Shown here in pieces: positions 37,422-46,804 of a DNA stretch of 64,000 nt. The stretch is from contig CAZPHI010000007.1 of NCBI GenBank assembly GCA_964586425.1, positions 1-64,000 on the forward strand. Direction: 5' to 3'. The translations under genes were made by a program, and so were the position numbers. The stretch's first letter is position 1. Each line of letters starts with the position of its first letter. The notes under the pieces were generated by a model, which saw only the letters and a list, made by a program, of their open reading frames with translations, had not been told where the DNA came from and made no database searches. This DNA is from CAZPHI01 sp964586425 (lineage in GTDB: Bacteria; Bacillota; Clostridia; Lachnospirales; Lachnospiraceae).

Positions 37422-38855
37422 TTATTCAAACTGCTCTAAGAATTCTCTAAATTCATCACGTGCACGGTTAATTGTTGCTGTATCCTGTGTGGACAAAGCC
37501 TTTTCAAATTCACGGAGCTTAACATCTATAAGATTACGTTCATCGCTTAGACTGCCTTCATATAGACGCTCACCAAGCGACATATTATTATCTGCAAAAC
37601 GGCTTTCACCCTGCAGTATATTAACTCTAATCTGAGTCTGGTCATCACTTGCTGTATAAAGTCTCTCTGTTCTGCTGGCCGGAATTGTTGTATTACGCTC
37701 GATGATTGGAAGAAAATGTCCTCTTTCATACCACTGTTCTCCCTTACCAACAACCACTTCAGTTCCTAACGTAAATGAACATACGTCAGTAAGTATTACT
37801 TCTCTGATTGCTTCATTCCTTTGTTTCATTGCACCCTGAATTGCAGCTCCAAGTGCGATCGCCTCATCTGGATTAATCGAAGTATCTGCAACCATGCCGA
37901 ACATCTTACCAACAAAACGTCTGATTATTGGATGCTTAGTTGCTCCACCTACAAGCACAACCTTATCAATATCTGCCACCTTGATACCAGCATCATTAAG
38001 GCTTCTCTTAACCGGCTGTCTTATTCTGTCCAAAAGCTCCTGACACGCCTTATCGTATGTCTGGTAATCAATAGTAAAATCAACCTCTTTATCATCGATT
38101 ACGCAGTGCATTACTGTTTTATTATTAGTAGCAAGGTCTATTTTGGCATTATCAGCCTGTTTGTGAATGTAACGCTTTGTTTTTTCTGATAAATGCTCTT
38201 GCTCTATCTCCTGATGCGCTTCGTAGAAAAGTTTTTCCATCACATTAGTAAAATCTTCACCACCAAGGTAATTATCACCTGCGACTGCTCTAACCTCTAC
38301 AATTGAATCCTCCATCTCAAGTATTGATACATCAAATGTACCACCACCCAAATCAAATACAAGGAATTTGGCGCTGTCTCGGTTCTGATACAAACCATAC
38401 GCAATGGCTGCTGCTGTTGGTTCACTTATAATTCTGTCAACTTTAAGTCCAGCTAATTCACCAGCTCTTTTTGTTGCTCTTCTTCTCTGATCATTAAAAT
38501 ACGCGGGAACACTAATTACAGCTTCCGTCACCTCTTCACCAAGGAAGCTCTCCGCATCCTCTTTTAATGCTCTCAGCACGAGTGAGGATAAATCTTCCGC
38601 CATATACTCTTTATCCAAAAGCTTGAATTTCTTATTGCTGCCCATATCACGTTTGAATACACTGGCACTGCTGCCCGGCATAAGCAGCTCTCTTTCTTTA
38701 GCTGTTTCCCCAACATATACCTGATTGTTTTCATCTATACTTACAACCGATGGTGTAAGATTTTTACCTAGTCTGTTAGGTATTATAACTGGACCATTCT
38801 CTGTAAAATACGCTATTAAACTATTAGTTGTTCCTAAATCAATTCCTACTATCAT
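37422..38855 (-). CDS. Hsp70 family chaperone, short (HscC-like)
   Basis: 477 residues against about 610 for DnaK. The ATPase domain is complete: VGIDLGTTNSL, SVPAYFNDQRRRATK, ISEPTAAAIAYG, FDLGGGTFDVS and VLVGGATKHPIIR. The substrate-binding domain begins near 375 but the lid is reduced to a short helix, as in HscC-type proteins. The large J-like/TPR gene lies 23 bp upstream and the CgeB-like glycosyltransferase follows, so the three look like one unit. No GrpE-like gene is near. Confidence 0.92.
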   Translation of the reverse strand: MIVGIDLGTTNSLIAYFTENGPVIIPNRLGKNLTPSVVSIDENNQVYVGETAKERELLMPGSSASVFKRDMGSNKKFKLLDKEYMAEDLSSLVLRALKEDAESFLGEEVTEAVISVPAYFNDQRRRATKRAGELAGLKVDRIISEPTAAAIAYGLYQNRDSAKFLVFDLGGGTFDVSILEMEDSIVEVRAVAGDNYLGGEDFTNVMEKLFYEAHQEIEQEHLSEKTKRYIHKQADNAKIDLATNNKTVMHCVIDDKEVDFTIDYQTYDKACQELLDRIRQPVKRSLNDAGIKVADIDKVVLVGGATKHPIIRRFVGKMFGMVADTSINPDEAIALGAAIQGAMKQRNEAIREVILTDVCSFTLGTEVVVGKGEQWYERGHFLPIIERNTTIPASRTERLYTASDDQTQIRVNILQGESRFADNNMSLGERLYEGSLSDERNLIDVKLREFEKALSTQDTATINRARDEFREFLEQFE

Positions 38856-38878
38856 TATACTTCTATCTCCATTATTAG

Positions 38879-41800
38879 TTACTTATTAAGCAATGACTCC
38901 ATCTCTTTTATCTTATTGCGATAATCCATCGCATGCTGAATTTCATAAGCCTTGGTATAATTCTCAAGTGCCTGTGTATAATCGCCTTGTAACTCATATA
39001 TAAGTCCAAGAGTGTAATATGCATCATGGCATCTATTATATGTACAATTTCTACAAGGATATTCAGATAATGCCTGCTTTGCAAGTTCCTTAGCATATTC
39101 ATATTCTCCGAGTGCTGCTGCAATAACTGCAACTCTTACAAGTCTCTCAGGTCTTATGCTTAGCCAGTCCACATACTTAAGGAAATGTCCCTTATATGCT
39201 CTGTCGTTGTTCCTGTTATTCCATCTCTGAAGCCCATTAGCATCATCTGCGAATATTCCTGCAATGGCTTCATTTGCATACATATCAATTAATGTGTCAT
39301 ACGATTTTCTTGTAAGCCCTTTTGATGCCTTAGAAAATATTCCGAATAATTTATTCTTAGTCTCTGGTTTTCTGTCTGCATTAAGCTTAAGATTAAGAAG
39401 CACATATACAACAGTCTTATACTCACTAACAGTCGAATTCTTTATAGGTGCTGTAGTTGCATGCAATGCTTTGTTAAGCGCCACATCTGCATGCTCATAG
39501 TCAAGGTTATGTATGTAAAATTCTGCAAGCCTTAGATAATTATATCCACTTTGTGTATTCTCCACATCTTTAGCAAGTGCATCAAGATACATCTGCATCT
39601 TCTGTGTATTACCTGCCTCACCCCACATATGATAAAGGTGTTTATGTCTTTCTATTACATTATTCTCTGACTGGTAATACATCTCATCTGCTTTACTATA
39701 TTCACCTAATCTTCTATGACATCCTGCAAGCTTTCTCATAAAATATCTGTCTTTTAGATCTAACTGATGAAGTTGTTCAAATATCTTTATGGCATTCTCA
39801 AAATCACCTTCATATATATAACAATTAGCTATATTAATATATGGAAGAGGACTCTTTCTCATATCCATCATCATACAAACGGCCTCTGTTCATATAGGCA
39901 TAATTACCACCATAATCATTAACTTCACGAGTTGCATATTCTACTGCTTTTTCATATTCCGCTCTGTCCAGATTCTTATTAGCCAAATCCTGATGACGTT
40001 CCATCAGAATAATATTAACGTCAGAATATGATGGGCATATTTTATCTATATAATCAAATAAATCATATGCTTTGCCCTCAAGCACTGCATCCTTTTTGCC
40101 ATCACTATTGGACATATTAATGTAAGTCTTTGCCTTAGCATAAAGTGCTCTAAGATTATCTTTGTCAATCGCAAGTATCTCATCAAGTATCTTTATTGTA
40201 TGCTCGCCATCCTTATTAGAGTAATAAGTCATTGCCAATGCATAGTAAAGGTCTATATCTGTGTCATCATATTCAGTCTTTAACTCCTGTTCGAGCTTGT
40301 CTATAGCTGGTGTGAGGATTGAAACTGACTGATTATATTTGCCCAACTGATTGTAGCACTTTGAAAGTTCAATTATTACTTCATTCATATTCTCAATATC
40401 ATTAGAAGGTGAAGCCTCTGCATTAATGAATTCATTCAATTTGGTAATTGAGTTAATTAATACAGTATCTAGGAACTCATTCTTAGCGGTCAGTCTCTTA
40501 ATCTTTAAATCCAAATAAGCAAGCGAATTACTTTCAATCTTGTTATTCTCTGCTTCATCTAGAATATGTCTTGCATCTTCATAATTACCAAGATTAATTA
40601 ATGTTTTGCAGGCATAAAAATATGGTTCAAAATTAAGTGCATATATTGAAATAGCATGATAATAATTATCCATAAGCTCATTAACATTATGCATATTATA
40701 CATGCATATCATTCTTGTTACATATGCAGGATAGAAATTATCATCTTCTTCGATTATTTGTGAGCATTCATCAATTGCTTTGGCATATTCCTTCATTGCC
40801 AGATAACAATTTGCCTTTCTGTCCCTGGCGGCAAGCTTGTATCGTCCTGTAGTATTCTTAGATATGTCAACGCATCTATCATAATATTCAATTGCATTAT
40901 TATAATCTTTTAATTCTGCAAATGTTGATGCAACTGCAAATTATGCATAATCCTGAATTTCTTTTCTTCTCTTATGTCTTTTATTATCATCATTCGGTGT
41001 CTCTTCAATTAATTTTGCCCAATTAATAAGATATCCTAACGCTTCCCTATTGTTGCCAGCTGCAGCATAAGCCCTGCCAATAAGATTAATCCATGCATAT
41101 TTTGTTTTGTCCTCCGGCGCACATGACAAAAGAACCTCTATCGCCTTCTTATACTGTCTTAATCTAAAGTAGCACCACGCTGATTCCTGAAGAGAATCAT
41201 ACTCCTGTGGATACTCTTCCAGACGTTTTTGATACTGTTCAAGCTTAAGACCGCTGATTTTGTTAAGCATAGGTTCCAGTCTGGTGTCAGCAGGATTAAC
41301 ATCATATAATTCAAATAAAGTTTCCTCTGCCTCCCTTATTGGCAGATATGTGTCATCAAAATCTATATCACGATTAAATTCTAATATTGGTTTGCCTTCT
41401 TTGAGATTATCTAATGCTGTCTGATATAATGCACGAACCAAAAGTACTTTCACATTAAAATAATCTGGAATATCCTTAAGTATCTCTCTACACAATTCTG
41501 CTGCCATTGTAAAGCGATTTGTATTATACATATTAAGCGCTATTCCATATCTTATATAGAAATTATGGCTGTATTGTGAATTCTTAAGTTCTTCTTCCAT
41601 AAGAATTGCACCTTCTCTGTCACCATCACACAGTCTCATACGCATCTTCTCAACATCCAGATACGGATGAGTTGTCTTAAATGCTTCAAGTTTTGCCATC
41701 AATTCTCTTGCTTTATCTAGTTCATCATGATCAATCGTACGACGTAACTCATAATATGTGTTAATATATTCATCAGCATCTTCACCCTGAACATAGTTGA

Positions 41801-42149
41801 ATGCTTCATAATATGCATAGTCATCTTCCTGTATAGTTCTAACCACATAATCTATGTAATTCTTAGGAAATTTTTCATACAGCAGTTTTGCATCCTTTAC
41901 GATATCCATTGCAGCGTCAATTGCTCTCCAGCATTTACCAGATATATAATTATGTTCCATTGCAAATGCTAGCAGCTTCTCCCTTGCTTCTTCGCTGGTA
42001 TCAAGCGATATACAGTAATCCTCATCCAATAGCTCTTTGAATTTGTCAGGATTAACAGTTACAAGTAACTTCTTATACGCTGTTTTGATTATCCCTTCAT
42101 CCTTGGTTTCCTCAATTCCAAGTACTTCCCATATCTTATTATCTCCCAT
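38879..42149 (-). pseudogene. Large J-like/TPR protein, broken by one stop and one frameshift
   Basis: Three open stretches form one former gene of about 1090 codons. The first (42149-40941) begins with a J-like domain, WEVLGIEETKDEGIIKTAYKKLL, in which the HPD motif reads NPD (residues 33-35), then helical TPR repeats. A TAA at 40941-40943 stops it, yet the same frame continues with TPR sequence (FAVASTFAELKDYNNAIEYY) to 39834. A second break, a +1 shift near 39834-39874, leads into the last stretch to 38879 (CYIYEGDFENAIKIFEQL). TPR units are found all along. Neither later part has a ribosome site at its first ATG. Adjacent to the Hsp70 gene, it probably served as its cochaperone. Confidence 0.78.
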
Positions 42150-42170
42150 AACTTATCTCCTTGTAACCTA

Positions 42171-42638
42171 TTATTTTCTTGTATATGTTACATATGTATA
42201 AGGTATATCACCATCTACATGAACATCCTCTTTTACATCAAAATCATCAATATTGAATTCAGGGAAATACGTGTCCCCCTCTATATATTTATCTATATGT
42301 GTTATATACATCTTGTCAACGATAGGAACTGCTTCTTTGTACAATCCAGCCCCACCTGATATATATACATCTCTATCTCCTGCTATCTCTAATGCTTCTT
42401 TAAGCGAGCCTGCTGTTGTGCAATTCTCTGCTTCAAATCTCTGCGTATTAGATACAACAATTGTATATCTATTAGGAAGTGGACGTCCTATCTCTTCGTA
42501 TGAGCGTCTTCCCATAATTACCACATTACCTGTTGTCAGCTCTTTAAATCTTAGCTGCTCTCCTTTGATTTTCCACGGAATCATTCCTTTATTCCCGATT
42601 ACTCTGTTTTCTGAATAAGCTACTATTAATGCTACCAT
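42171..42638 (-). CDS. folA: Dihydrofolate reductase
   Basis: 155 residues. All DHFR marks are present: LIVAYSENRVIG, MIPWKIKGEQLRF with the catalytic loop, VVIMGRRSYEEIG, and the C-terminal YITHIDKYIEGDTYFPEF. Reduces dihydrofolate for thymidylate and purine synthesis. GAGG lies 9 nt before the ATG. It lies 21 bp upstream of the J/TPR gene on the same strand, so it may be transcribed with it. Confidence 0.96.
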   Translation of the reverse strand: MVALIVAYSENRVIGNKGMIPWKIKGEQLRFKELTTGNVVIMGRRSYEEIGRPLPNRYTIVVSNTQRFEAENCTTAGSLKEALEIAGDRDVYISGGAGLYKEAVPIVDKMYITHIDKYIEGDTYFPEFNIDDFDVKEDVHVDGDIPYTYVTYTRK

Positions 42639-42688
42639 TGTTAATTCTCCTCAATACGTTATTATTTTAGGCATCTGTGTAAATGTTT

Positions 42689-42754
42689 TGACATCCTTTG
42701 ATATTCTTTGACATCCTTTTATATTCTTTTATATTCTTTGATATCCTTTTATAA
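42689..42754. repeat. 10-bp period tandem array, about 6 copies
   Basis: Degenerate units of the form (G/T)A(T/C)AT(T/C)CTTT repeat with a strict 10-bp period between folA and the AgcS gene. One turn of the helix per unit suggests a bent or slipped region; no protein-binding consensus is evident. Confidence 0.8.
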
Positions 42755-42768
42755 TACACAATTGCCTA

Positions 42769-44142
42769 TTATTTCATATTCAATTCATCGGATACAACCT
42801 TGCTTAGAGCTATAATAGCAAGTAGATTAGGTATCGCCATCAGACCATTCATAATATCTGAGAAGTTCCATACAAGCGATAATGTATTAGTTGCACCAAT
42901 AAAAACAAGTGATGAAAAAACTACTCTATATATAATACAGTATTTGGGATTTTTTATCAAATATTCCAGTGCTTTTTCTCCATAATATTCCCAACTAACA
43001 ATTGTTGAAAATGCAAACATGATAATTCCTATACTAATTACAAAACCACTCCACTTGCCTAGCATCGTACCAAAGCATAAAATTGTAAGTTTTACCCCCG
43101 ATACGAGTTCACCACTCTCATCTATTGCACCAAGCATACCTGATGTTGCAATTGCAAGTCCTGTTAATGTACATATAACAATTGTATCAAAAAAAACAGC
43201 CGTCATATTGATTAATCCCTGTTTAACTGGATCATTCGTTGTTGCCGCAGCTGCTGATATCGCAGCCGAGCCTAGACCTGCTTCATTAGAGAATACTCCT
43301 CTAGATACACCCCACCTAAGAGAAGTCATCATTGTCACAATTATTGTTCCTCCCATTCCACCGATATATGCCTTACAAGAAAATGCACTTGAAAAAATAG
43401 ATACAATCGCATCCCAAAGATTATTAATGTTACCAATTATCACAATTAATGCCGCTGCAACGTAGAGTAACGCCATAAATGGCACCAATATCTCCGATAT
43501 TCGAGCTATCTTCTTAATACCACCAACAACAATAACAAAAGTCAGTAACATTACAATAATACCCGTAATCTTACTATCCACAAAGAATATTTTTCCAGCT
43601 GACTCAGCTATAGCATTAGCCTGTGTCATATTACCAATTCCAAATGACGCAAATACTGTAAATAATGCAAAGCATCTGCTTAATACTGAAGCAATCCTTT
43701 TATTCTTGAATGCTTCAGTTATGTAATACATTGGTCCACCAGACATCTCATGCTTTGCATTATATTGTCTATATCTTACTGCCAACATACACTCTGCAAA
43801 TTTTGAAGCCATTCCAACTATAGCCGAAATCCACATCCATACAAGTGCTCCAGGTCCACCAAGAACCATTGCCGTTGCAACTCCAATTATATTACCTGTT
43901 CCAATTGTTGCAGCAAGTGTCGTTGTTAACGCTGAAAAAGCAGAGATATCTCCCTCCCCCTCAGAGACCTTCCTTGACGATTTGCTAAATACAAGTTTTA
44001 ATGCATATGGCAATTTTCTAATAGTAATAAATCTAAATCTAATCGTGAGTAATATTCCCGTCCCCATAATCAACGCAAGCATTACAGGCCCCCAAACCCA
44101 GTTATCTAATGTAGAAAGTATAAGTTCAATCTGCTTTGACAT
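42769..44142 (-). CDS. Sodium:alanine symporter family protein (AgcS)
   Basis: 457 residues with about eleven membrane segments. The family marks are visible: TTLAATIGTGNIIGVATA with the sodium-site helix, KFAECMLAVRYR, GGPMYYI and GVSRGVFSNEAGLGSA. It imports alanine or glycine with sodium. There is no glycine riboswitch in the 90 bp upstream, though such switches often control this family. GGAAG lies about 7 nt before the ATG. Confidence 0.95.
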   Translation of the reverse strand: MSKQIELILSTLDNWVWGPVMLALIMGTGILLTIRFRFITIRKLPYALKLVFSKSSRKVSEGEGDISAFSALTTTLAATIGTGNIIGVATAMVLGGPGALVWMWISAIVGMASKFAECMLAVRYRQYNAKHEMSGGPMYYITEAFKNKRIASVLSRCFALFTVFASFGIGNMTQANAIAESAGKIFFVDSKITGIIVMLLTFVIVVGGIKKIARISEILVPFMALLYVAAALIVIIGNINNLWDAIVSIFSSAFSCKAYIGGMGGTIIVTMMTSLRWGVSRGVFSNEAGLGSAAISAAAATTNDPVKQGLINMTAVFFDTIVICTLTGLAIATSGMLGAIDESGELVSGVKLTILCFGTMLGKWSGFVISIGIIMFAFSTIVSWEYYGEKALEYLIKNPKYCIIYRVVFSSLVFIGATNTLSLVWNFSDIMNGLMAIPNLLAIIALSKVVSDELNMK

Positions 44143-44231
44143 CCACTACTTCCTTTTTCTGATTCTTCTTTTTTCTAAATAATACCAACATAAAGCTATA
44201 CTAATTTTATGCAAGGAGCCTGCTTTTATTC

Positions 44232-44430
44232 CTCCCTTGCCTTTTCCAACCCTTCATTCCCCGCCATCATGCTTCATCTAAGGCAAGGGCCTTGCTTTTT
44301 TCTCTCCCTTGCCTTTTCTTCTCCCTTGCCTTTTCCAACCCTTCATCCCCCGCCATCATGCTTCATCTAAGGCAAGGGCCTTGCTTTTTTCTCTCCCTTG
44401 CCTTTTTCAAGCCTTCATTCCCCGCCATTC
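44232..44430. repeat. GC-rich tandem repeat, two and a half copies
   Basis: A 72-bp unit beginning CTCCCTTGCCTTTTCCAACC starts at 44232, 44321 and (truncated) 44393; the first two copies are separated by an extra 17-bp CTCCCTTGCCTTTTCTT. Each full unit ends with GGCAAGGGCCTTGCTTTTTT, a short terminator-like hairpin on the plus strand, and has complementary CCCTTGCC and GGCAAGGG. Its base composition is much richer in G+C than its surroundings. It lies in the 735-bp gap upstream of the AgcS gene. Confidence 0.85.
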
Positions 44431-44445
44431 TCCCTATACAACAAA

Positions 44446-44491
44446 ATACCATAGCAATATCTCTATGTATCTCAAGATATCACTATGGTAT
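44446..44491 (-). terminator. Hairpin after the small 44542 ORF
   Basis: ATACCATAG (44446-44454) pairs with CTATGGTAT (44483-44491), with a second inner stem ATATCT/AGATAT. On the minus strand it is followed by TTTGTTG. It is a plausible terminator for the small ORF that ends at 44542. Confidence 0.6.
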
Positions 44492-44541
44492 TCTATGTAA
44501 GGGTTTATTATACCCCTTGAATGTTGACAATGAATCGAATG

Positions 44542-44670
44542 TTATTGATAACTATGCTTTTTTGATTTGGGCATAATTTCATCAACATCGGCACCATCAT
44601 GGTGTAAGGCGTTAACTTTCTGAGTCACCTTTTTTTTCTTAAGCGGATGTTTTGGATTCTTATCTGCCAT
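44542..44670 (-). CDS. Small basic protein, 42 residues, unknown function
   Basis: An ATG at 44670 (GGAAGTG 8 nt upstream) opens 42 codons: MADKNPKHPLKKKKVTQKV at the N-terminus and an acidic middle, then MPKSKKHSYQ. The high lysine content and lack of hydrophobic residues suggest a disordered nucleic-acid-binding peptide. A hairpin lies downstream and a GC-rich repeat behind that, so the unit is self-contained. It is too short for certainty; coding is supported by its ribosome site, clean frame and terminator. Confidence 0.5.
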   Translation of the reverse strand: MADKNPKHPLKKKKVTQKVNALHHDGADVDEIMPKSKKHSYQ

Positions 44671-44882
44671 GCCAATACACTTCCTTTCTTGCGAAAAGTG
44701 GATACTGTACATGCATATATTAATGCAATGACGACGCTTTTGCTTATTAGTGACATTGTCTGGCCATACGTCAGACTACTATTGCAACTCTCACTGTTTA
44801 TTGCTGACACCTATTATAGCACTATGAATTAATATGTCAATCTACACTACAATCTTTTATCACTACAATCTTTATAACTAAT

Positions 44883-45278
44883 TTATTTTTTTGTAAGAAT
44901 ATCTCCTGCCTGAACGTCACTTCTATTAATATCAGATAACAAAAGTCCTACATTCATACCTGGTTCTGCAACATCTAGAAGTTTTCGATTCATTTCAATC
45001 CCTTTAACTTTGGTCTCATGAATAACTACACCATCACTCATAAGATTCAGTGTATCACCAAGCATAACACTATCGCCTTTTACCTGTCCGACAACAACGA
45101 CGCCTCTGCCAGTAATAACAAATACATCTTCTACACATAATGTAAAACCCGTTCCATCACCATAATTGATACCTGCACCATAGGTGTTAGAATCATAGGT
45201 ATTAGCGCCATAATTGTCCGTATAGCGCTGCATCTCTGGCTCTGGTGCTTTTTTCTTAAACATATCAAATAATCCCAT
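44883..45278 (-). CDS. Free EF-Tu domain-2-like protein
   Basis: 131 residues. A short N-terminal MGLFDMFKKKAPEPEM and a Tyr/Asn/Gly-rich linker precede a beta-barrel domain (about 48-130) that matches domain 2 of translational GTPases: VEDVFVITGRGVVVVGQV, GDSVMLGDTLNL and the final VQAGDILTKK. No GTPase domain is present. The ATG at 45278 follows AGGAG by about 9 nt and its start lies inside the end of the MATE gene (14-bp overlap), so the two are cotranscribed. Function is unknown. Confidence 0.75.
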   Translation of the reverse strand: MGLFDMFKKKAPEPEMQRYTDNYGANTYDSNTYGAGINYGDGTGFTLCVEDVFVITGRGVVVVGQVKGDSVMLGDTLNLMSDGVVIHETKVKGIEMNRKLLDVAEPGMNVGLLLSDINRSDVQAGDILTKK

Positions 45279-46599
45279 AATATATACTCCTATCTTTAAA
45301 CAATATTTTTTTGTCACAATTATAATATAACACCATTCCCACAGCCGTTGTTATGATTTCAGTAATCGGAAATGTCAACCACACATATTCAAGCCCTATG
45401 AATGAGAATATGAATGCTAGTGGCGCAAGTAGCACGACCTGACGTAAAACCGTAACAATAATACTTTTTACACCCGCTCCAATTGCCTGAAAGTATACTG
45501 GTAATGTGAGTGCGAATACTGTAGGAATAAAGCTTAGCGCTATAATGCGAAATGCTGTTGCCCCAATATGCGCTACTTCCAACTCTTTTGAAAAGATTCC
45601 TATCATCTGTACAGGAACAAATTCAAAAGCTGCTACCGCAATGAGCATGAATGCTATTGAAAATGCTATTGTCTGCCAGAAAACTTTTTTACACCTGTCA
45701 ATTCTGTTGATTGCATAGTTGAAACTTAATATTGGTACAATGCAAACACCAAGTGCTTCTAACGGAATAAAGAAGAATGTTTGAATCTTATAGTACAATC
45801 CAAGTACAGTAACGGCAGCATCAGAAAATCCGGCTAAGATAACATTTAACCCAACAATATAAAGTGTCCATGAAGCCTGCATTATAATATTAGGAACTCC
45901 TGCTTTATATATAGGGCGTACATAATTGGCGAATCTGCTAAGAGGCGGTATTCTTTTGAAAGCCTTTCTTCCTGTAATGATTGCTGCAATTATCTGGCCT
46001 GTGATTGTGGCATATGCAGCACCTTTTATGCCCATAGCCGGAATAATTCCCCAGCCAAATATGAATATTGGATCAAGAATAATATTCGTTATTGCACCTG
46101 CAACCTGTGCAAACATCGGAGTCTTCATATTACCGCCAGCCTGATGAATCTTAGTCCACATGCTTTCCAAAAATATTGCAAAACTACATCCACATACTAT
46201 ATTGCCATATGCAATAGCTTCGCTTTGAACGATTTTCGAACTAGATGATATAGCTGTATATGGTCCCATTATCAAAAGTGATATTATTGCAAAAGCCAGC
46301 CATGTGAGCAAAGCTAGTACTGTACCAACTCCTGCTGTTTCATCTGCTTCCTTTTCATGTTTTAAGCCATAGAATTTGGCCATTATCGTATTCACACCAA
46401 CGCCTGTCCCAATTGCCAGTGCGCCAATTAACAACTGTAATGGATATATTACTGATAATGCTGTAAGACCATCTGTCGAATACTGGCCTATAAAATAACT
46501 ATCCACTATGTTATACATAGCCTGTATTAGCTGTGCAATCATAATAGGCGGTGCCAATTTCAACAGTATCTTCCATGTTTTTTCTGTTCCAAAATCCAT
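45265..46599 (-). CDS. MATE family efflux transporter
   Basis: About 444 residues with twelve membrane segments in two pseudo-symmetric halves; the repeat motifs are seen in MIAQLIQAMYNIVDSYFIG and the matching second half (PIYKAGVPNIIMQASWT). The N-terminal MDFGTEKTWKILLKLAPP fits. Exports cationic compounds using Na or H gradients. The ATG at 46599 has AAGGA 11 nt before it; the upstream ATG at 46611 abuts that site. The inverted repeat IR-3 lies in its upstream gap. Confidence 0.93.
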   Translation of the reverse strand: MDFGTEKTWKILLKLAPPIMIAQLIQAMYNIVDSYFIGQYSTDGLTALSVIYPLQLLIGALAIGTGVGVNTIMAKFYGLKHEKEADETAGVGTVLALLTWLAFAIISLLIMGPYTAISSSSKIVQSEAIAYGNIVCGCSFAIFLESMWTKIHQAGGNMKTPMFAQVAGAITNIILDPIFIFGWGIIPAMGIKGAAYATITGQIIAAIITGRKAFKRIPPLSRFANYVRPIYKAGVPNIIMQASWTLYIVGLNVILAGFSDAAVTVLGLYYKIQTFFFIPLEALGVCIVPILSFNYAINRIDRCKKVFWQTIAFSIAFMLIAVAAFEFVPVQMIGIFSKELEVAHIGATAFRIIALSFIPTVFALTLPVYFQAIGAGVKSIIVTVLRQVVLLAPLAFIFSFIGLEYVWLTFPITEIITTAVGMVLYYNCDKKILFKDRSIYYGII

Positions 46600-46683
46600 T
46601 TTTTGTACCATTCCTTTTTTAACTCATTATATACTAGCATATTTTAATTGTTGAATCTACATAAATCGACTATAATTATACAT

Positions 46684-46785
46684 ATGCATTAGCAAATCGC
46701 GAAACTCTATATTAATGTTGCTATATGCACGAGCGAAACATAACGACATTCATAATACAGAGTTTCGCAGATTGTTATATACATA
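46684..46785. repeat. Long imperfect inverted repeat (IR-3)
   Basis: GCGAAACTCT (46699-46708) pairs with AGAGTTTCGC (46759-46768); TATTAATGT-like and ACATTCATA-like arms pair inside, and GCACGAGCGAAA (46727-46738) lies at the tip, identical to the tip sequence of IR-1. It fills the divergent gap between the MATE and amidase genes. Confidence 0.7.
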
Positions 46786-46804
46786 TTTATACTGGAGGTG
46801 TTTT

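Noticed and set aside
39834..40796. Separate genes for the middle and last TPR stretches
   Set aside because: Their first ATGs have no ribosome site, and TPR coding sequence runs on upstream of them in the same frame.
42769..44230. Glycine riboswitch upstream of the AgcS symporter
   Set aside because: No paired aptamer structure or conserved core could be found in the 90 bp before the start.
44232..44430. CRISPR-like array
   Set aside because: Units are 72-89 bp long with no constant spacer length, and no cas genes are near.
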